NCBI GenBank assembly: GCA_030592355.1
Contig: JAUVJE010000118.1
Coordinates: 1-7,759, forward strand
Source of the DNA: Clostridia bacterium
Lineage (GTDB): Bacteria > Bacillota > Clostridia > DUPQ01
DNA: 7,759 nt
Direction of reading: 5' to 3'
Part shown: positions 4,323-7,759 of the stretch, piece after piece
Layout of the letters: each line of letters begins with the position of its first letter
Numbering within the stretch: position 1 is the first letter of the stretch
Translations under genes and position numbers: made by a program
The notes under the pieces: model-generated
Database searches by the model: none
The model's input: only the letters and a program-made list of their open reading frames with translations
Told to the model about the DNA's origin: nothing

Positions 4323-5357
4323 ATGAAAATAATAGATATAAGAAGCGATACGGTAACAAAACCTACTGAAGAAATGCGGATGGCAATGTACAGGGCAGAA
4401 GTGGGTGATGACGTTTGCGGTGACGACCCTACTGTAATTGAACTGGAATCAATGGCGGCTGCGGCTACCGGCAAAGAGGCGGCTTTATTTGTGCCAAGCG
4501 GGACATTTGGAAATCAGCTGGCGCTTTTTACCCACTGTGAAAGAGGTAATGAAGTTATCCTTGGCGATAATTGCCACATCGTAGAACATGAAGCGGGGGC
4601 CTCTTCGATAATTGCCGGAGTGCAGCTTAGGTCTGTGGGATGTCCTGACGGCGTGTTGACTCCGGATGATATCGAGCGGCGGATAAGAAAAGTAATAGAC
4701 CCGCATTTCCCTAAAACAGGATTGGTATGCATGGAGAATGCTCACTCAAGCGGTCGTGTGATTTCTACTGAGAAAATGAAAGCAGTATATAATACGGCTC
4801 GCAAATATGGAGTTCCCGTTCATCTTGACGGCGCAAGGCTTTTCAATGCAGCGGTTTCTCTGGGGATTGATGCATCAGAAATCACACAGTACTGCGATTC
4901 GGTTATGTTCTGCCTTTCAAAAGGTCTGGGAGCACCTGTTGGTTCCATATTGGCAGGGTCAAAAGATTTTATTGCCAAAGCAAGATTTAAAAGAAAAATT
5001 ATGGGCGGAGGGATGAGGCAGGTGGGTGTTTTAGCGGCTCCAGGGAAAATTGCCATTACCAAAATGGTTAAGCGGCTTTCCGATGATCATCAAAATGCTG
5101 AAATTCTCGCGGGAATGCTCCGCGAAATACCCGGTGTGCAAGTATATGAAGATATGCTGGATATAAACATGGTTTTCTTCAACCTCAACATAAAGACGGA
5201 TGATAATGAATTCACAGACTATTTTGGGAAAAGGAAAATCATTGTATATCCGCCTGAAGGCAATATGTTCAGGTTTGTTACAAATTACGGGGTATATGTG
5301 GATGACCTGCAGTTCATTTCTGAAACATTGAAAAACTATATAGCAGAAAAATCATAA
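4323..5357 (+). CDS. ltaE: Low-specificity L-threonine aldolase
   Basis: This 344-residue PLP-dependent fold-type I enzyme cleaves L-threonine or L-allo-threonine to glycine and acetaldehyde, in the cytoplasm. Family motifs in order: DIRSDTVTKPT (5-15), GDDVCGDDPTV (28-38), PSGTFGNQLAL (58-68), His85 in DNCHIVEHE (82-90), which would stack on the cofactor, ENAHSSGRV (138-146), HLDGARLFNA (167-176) with the PLP-ring Asp169, CLSKGLGAPVGS (197-208) with the Schiff-base Lys200, and GGGMRQVGVLAAPG (228-241). Length is normal and nothing key is missing. Substrate stereopreference cannot be told from sequence. The ATG at 4323 has GAGG seven bases upstream. The upstream region holds an inverted repeat that might regulate it. 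The acetyltransferase gene follows after 58 bases with no terminator between, so co-transcription is plausible. Confidence 0.93.
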   Translation: MKIIDIRSDTVTKPTEEMRMAMYRAEVGDDVCGDDPTVIELESMAAAATGKEAALFVPSGTFGNQLALFTHCERGNEVILGDNCHIVEHEAGASSIIAGVQLRSVGCPDGVLTPDDIERRIRKVIDPHFPKTGLVCMENAHSSGRVISTEKMKAVYNTARKYGVPVHLDGARLFNAAVSLGIDASEITQYCDSVMFCLSKGLGAPVGSILAGSKDFIAKARFKRKIMGGGMRQVGVLAAPGKIAITKMVKRLSDDHQNAEILAGMLREIPGVQVYEDMLDINMVFFNLNIKTDDNEFTDYFGKRKIIVYPPEGNMFRFVTNYGVYVDDLQFISETLKNYIAEKS

Positions 5358-5415
5358 CTATGCTGTGAAGTAATAATACACATGAATAAAATTATCTGAA
5401 ACAGGAGAACCGAAA

Positions 5416-6606
5416 ATGCAATATAGAAACTTAAAAAAAGAAGAAATGAAAGAGGCAAAAAAACTCCAGTCCATTGTATATTTCATGAAATATGATGAAG
5501 ATAAACCTGCGGATAATCCCGATATTGAAAAAATAAGATGGAAATTTGCAAGAGGTGCCTTTACTGATAAAGGTAAGCTTGCCGCTGTTTTAGATATCAT
5601 ACCATTTAAATCTTTTTTGGATGGAAGAATAATCGGCTCCGGAGGAATTTCAGGTGTTGCAACACTGCTTGAACACCGTCGCACCGGAGCAATTAAAACT
5701 CTTTTAATAAAAGCATATGAGGAAATGAATGAAAATGGCGTTGCCATGTCATACCTATACCCGTTTTCACATGAGTATTATAGAAAATACGGATATTCCC
5801 AAGGAAGCTACGGAGATACGATAACGATGGATATAAGCCAGTTAACAGACACAAAAAGCGGAGGCTTTACCAAGCAGTATTTCCCGGGAGACAATTTTGA
5901 TGATTTAAAGTATGTGTATGATAAATTTGCGCGTAAGTACAATTGTTGTATTGCCAGAGAAGACTGGCGGTGGAAAAGCTTATTCTCAGGAGATCCGTAT
6001 AAAACAAATGAAAGAGTCTTTATCAGATATAACCCAAAAGGAAAACCGATTGCATATATAAAATTCAAATCAAAAGAAATTGAAATGTATACATTTGATA
6101 TGAACGTTATTGAAGCTGCATGGATTGGAAATGAAGGCATTCTTGGATTGAAGGCAATAATAAACGGATACAAAGGGGATCTGAGGAAAATTAAGCTGGA
6201 AGTTCCCGCGGGATTTCCCATTGAGCTTCTTGTGAAGGAGCCATGGGGACTTGACATAAGGCGCCACCATACGGGAATGAACCGTATTATAAGCGCTGAA
6301 AGAACCCTGGGAATAATAAAAAAGCCAAAAGATTCAGGAAAAGCAGTTATTTCATTAATTGATGAACACGCCCCGTGGAATACCGGGAATTGGCTTGTTG
6401 AGTGGGAAAAAGGCCAAAGCCAGGTACTGCGGACAGATAAAGAGGCGGACCTTATTTGTACCGCACCGTCCTTTTCACAACTTGTAACAGGATATATGCC
6501 GATGAATTATATGCAATTAAATACTGATGTTGAAATAAATGGCAATAAAAACACACTGGAAAAACTATTTATTAAAAAACCTTGTTTTATTTGGGACAGA
6601 TTCTAA
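5416..6606 (+). CDS. Eis-like GNAT family N-acetyltransferase
   Basis: This 396-residue protein has the size and three-part layout of Eis-type acetyltransferases: an N-terminal GNAT domain, a second GNAT-like domain, and a C-terminal sterol-carrier-protein-like domain. The acetyl-CoA loop is GVATLLEHRRTGA (80-92), with Arg88/Arg89; the last Gly of the common RxxGxG/A pattern is Ala92. YLYPFSHEYYRKYGY (113-127) is strongly Eis-like and should carry the general-acid tyrosine. The chain ends in Phe (FIWDRF), matching mycobacterial Eis, where the terminal carboxylate takes part in catalysis. Eis proteins acetylate amines such as aminoglycosides, polyamines or lysines; the natural substrate here is unknown, and resistance should not be assumed. 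The ATG at 5416 has AGGAG eight bases upstream. It lies 58 bases after the threonine aldolase gene and converges on the TSUP permease gene. Confidence 0.87.
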   Translation: MQYRNLKKEEMKEAKKLQSIVYFMKYDEDKPADNPDIEKIRWKFARGAFTDKGKLAAVLDIIPFKSFLDGRIIGSGGISGVATLLEHRRTGAIKTLLIKAYEEMNENGVAMSYLYPFSHEYYRKYGYSQGSYGDTITMDISQLTDTKSGGFTKQYFPGDNFDDLKYVYDKFARKYNCCIAREDWRWKSLFSGDPYKTNERVFIRYNPKGKPIAYIKFKSKEIEMYTFDMNVIEAAWIGNEGILGLKAIINGYKGDLRKIKLEVPAGFPIELLVKEPWGLDIRRHHTGMNRIISAERTLGIIKKPKDSGKAVISLIDEHAPWNTGNWLVEWEKGQSQVLRTDKEADLICTAPSFSQLVTGYMPMNYMQLNTDVEINGNKNTLEKLFIKKPCFIWDRF

Positions 6607-6612
6607 TCAACA

Positions 6613-6626
6613 AAAATATTTATTTT
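6613..6626. terminator. Weak AT-only hairpin between convergent genes
   Basis: AAAATA-TT-TATTTT is a 14-base inverted repeat in the 41-base gap between the convergent acetyltransferase and permease genes. With no GC pairs and a two-base loop it would be a poor terminator. It is the only candidate in the gap, and flanking TCAAC/GTTGA could add five pairs. Confidence 0.2.
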
Positions 6627-6647
6627 CAATAATCGTTGAGAAAGCAA

Positions 6648-7400
6648 TCAGATGACATTCAATAGCTTAAGGGCCATGATGAAAGCTGCAATTATAAGGA
6701 CGACCTTTATCCATTTATCCCCGTGTTTTACAGCAAAACGTGTTCCGGCATAGGCACCTATTCCGTTTCCAACGGAGAGTACAAGAGCATAAATCCAATT
6801 TACATTACCGGATAATATGAAAACAAGAAGAGAAACCAACATATATATCAGGACGATTATCACCTTTAGGCTGTTGATTTTTACCAGCGAGTAACCTGTG
6901 AGAAAAATAAGCGAAGTGATAATAAGAAAACCGACACCCGCCTGAATGACACCACCATATATCCCTACGCAAAAGAATATAGCGGCACCGAAGATACGGT
7001 TTTTTAAACTGGTTTCAATAATAGCCCTTTTTATGTATTTCTGAGGATTGACTATTATTATAATCAATACAACTATTATTACAATTGCAAGGATGGTGTT
7101 GTAAAGCTCGTCAGGCAGGTTGATGGAAATGAACGCGCCGACGATTGCGCCAAGCGCAGCCGGTATGCCTAAAGCTAATCCGAGTTTCCAATTGAAAAAC
7201 CCCTTTTTCTTAAAATTATAAACAGCGATTATGTTTGCAAAAGTCAATGCTATTCTGTTTGTTCCATTGGCTACTGCGGGAGGGAGACCTGTGAATATGA
7301 GCATGGGGATGGTTAAAAAAGAACCTCCGCCGGCATTTACATTAATAAAGCCTGCAACAACACCGGTAATTAATATTATTATGATATCAATAATTCTCAT
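6648..7400 (-). CDS. TauE/SafE (TSUP) family membrane permease
   Basis: This 250-residue, very hydrophobic integral membrane protein has about eight predicted helices in two related halves. The first half begins with GFINVNAGGGSFLTIPML (17-34) and GLPPAVANGTNRIA (38-51). The second repeats the pattern as YGGVIQAGVGFLIITSL (148-164) and LVKINSLKV (172-180). These are the signature loops of the TSUP family, whose members export sulfite, sulfoacetate and other organic anions or import sulfur compounds; the substrate here cannot be told. The frame extends 15 codons further to a TTG at 7445, but that region holds a TATAAT promoter box and no spaced ribosome binding site. The ATG at 7400, preceded by GGAG at 11 bases, is therefore chosen. 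No sulfur-metabolism gene is adjacent, so context does not help. Confidence 0.9.
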   Translation of the reverse strand: MRIIDIIIILITGVVAGFINVNAGGGSFLTIPMLIFTGLPPAVANGTNRIALTFANIIAVYNFKKKGFFNWKLGLALGIPAALGAIVGAFISINLPDELYNTILAIVIIVVLIIIIVNPQKYIKRAIIETSLKNRIFGAAIFFCVGIYGGVIQAGVGFLIITSLIFLTGYSLVKINSLKVIIVLIYMLVSLLVFILSGNVNWIYALVLSVGNGIGAYAGTRFAVKHGDKWIKVVLIIAAFIMALKLLNVI

Positions 7401-7436
7401 ATAATCTGACACTCCAAAAGCCAATAATTTGAGGTT

Positions 7437-7465
7437 ATTATACAACCTGAAATTCTAATTTGCAG
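7437..7465 (-). promoter_or_regulatory. Promoter of the TSUP permease gene
   Basis: On the minus strand CTGCAA (7465-7460) and a consensus TATAAT (7442-7437) are 17 bases apart, predicting a start near 7430 and a 30-base leader. The -35 is a weak match. The -10 box overlaps the longest possible reading frame, which supports the shorter ATG start of the permease. Confidence 0.5.
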
Positions 7466-7647
7466 CAGGCCATATTAATATCTCATAGTATAACATGAAT
7501 AGCCGTGGTGCTAATATCTGGTCATAAATTTAATGCTTATAAAATCACCCCCGGTCTCACCCGTATTGATGATGGCACAGTATGTTTTGTAGTGATAGTA
7601 TCAACTAAAATAACAATTACCCTGTTGGTAAAAAAGGGGGAATTTAA

Positions 7648-7759
7648 TTGAAAAATTTAAAAATAGGAAATTTGATCGCGAAAATACCGATCATTCAAGG
7701 CGGAATGGGTGTTGGCATATCAATGTCGTCATTGGCAGCTTCTGTTGCAAATGAAGGAG
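7648..7759 (+). CDS. Nitronate monooxygenase / FabK-like FMN enzyme (partial, cut by the right edge)
   Basis: The 37 visible residues begin MKNLKIGNLIAKIPIIQGGMGVG and continue with MSSLAASVANEG. IPIIQGGMG is the N-terminal FMN-site motif shared by nitronate monooxygenases (formerly 2-nitropropane dioxygenases) and enoyl-ACP reductase FabK, and ASVANEG is the next conserved stretch. Nitronate monooxygenases oxidise toxic nitronates using FMN and oxygen; clostridial members often have unproven roles. The start is TTG at 7648, seven bases after AGGGGG, a strong site that compensates for the weak start codon. The 247 bases between this start and the permease ATG hold the permease promoter but no convincing plus-strand promoter; a short palindrome TGATA-G-TATCA lies at 7593-7603. 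The C-terminal parts that separate NMO from FabK are outside the window. Confidence 0.82.
   Translation, partial: MKNLKIGNLIAKIPIIQGGMGVGISMSSLAASVANEG

Noticed and set aside
4166..4474. Minus-strand frame across the peroxiredoxin terminator and the start of the threonine aldolase gene
   Set aside because: It crosses a terminator and is antisense to conserved threonine aldolase motifs; no family resemblance.
7591..7604. FNR-like TTGAT...ATCA on the minus strand before the nitronate monooxygenase gene
   Set aside because: The half-sites are separated by three bases instead of the four FNR needs, and one half is imperfect. Only a short chance-sized palindrome remains.

Overview
The window looks like chromosome from an anaerobic, low-GC Firmicute of the Clostridia type. 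The evidence is AT-rich intergenic DNA, strong purine-rich ribosome binding sites, GTG and TTG starts alongside ATG, hairpin-plus-U terminators, and a set of housekeeping and redox genes typical of clostridia. I see no insertion sequence, phage gene, CRISPR array, tRNA or rRNA. This is inference from gene content, and I cannot name a species.

Layout, left to right. Bases 1-1091 (minus): a class II sugar-phosphate aldolase is followed, with a 4-base start/stop overlap, by an unrecognised membrane-anchored protein that runs off the left edge. Bases 1184-1989 (minus): an iron-sulfur ferredoxin-like protein with two tandem terminators. Bases 2093-2791 (plus): a divergent Crp/Fnr-family regulator. 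Their 103-base intergenic region carries a perfect 14-base palindrome and a mirror-symmetric pair of -10 boxes, so the two genes look like one regulator-target unit, probably for nitrosative or redox stress. Bases 2792-3027: several hairpins, including a terminator for each flanking gene. Bases 3028-3539 (minus): a small double zinc-ribbon protein with a good promoter and an unusually long (about 195-base), apparently structured 5' leader. Bases 3676-4184 (plus): a PrxQ/BCP-type peroxiredoxin with its terminator. Bases 4323-6606 (plus): a low-specificity threonine aldolase, then an Eis-like GNAT acetyltransferase, possibly co-transcribed. Bases 6648-7400 (minus): a TauE/SafE (TSUP) permease converging on the acetyltransferase. 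Bases 7648-7759 (plus): the start of a nitronate monooxygenase/FabK-like flavoprotein, cut by the right edge.

Together the genes are mostly short independent transcription units. A loose theme is redox and stress handling: Fe-S protein plus Crp/Fnr regulator, peroxiredoxin, zinc ribbon and nitronate oxidation. The strongest candidates for something undescribed are the structured leader in front of the zinc-ribbon gene and the palindrome/symmetric-promoter arrangement between the ferredoxin and regulator genes. The protein-coding genes mostly belong to known families.
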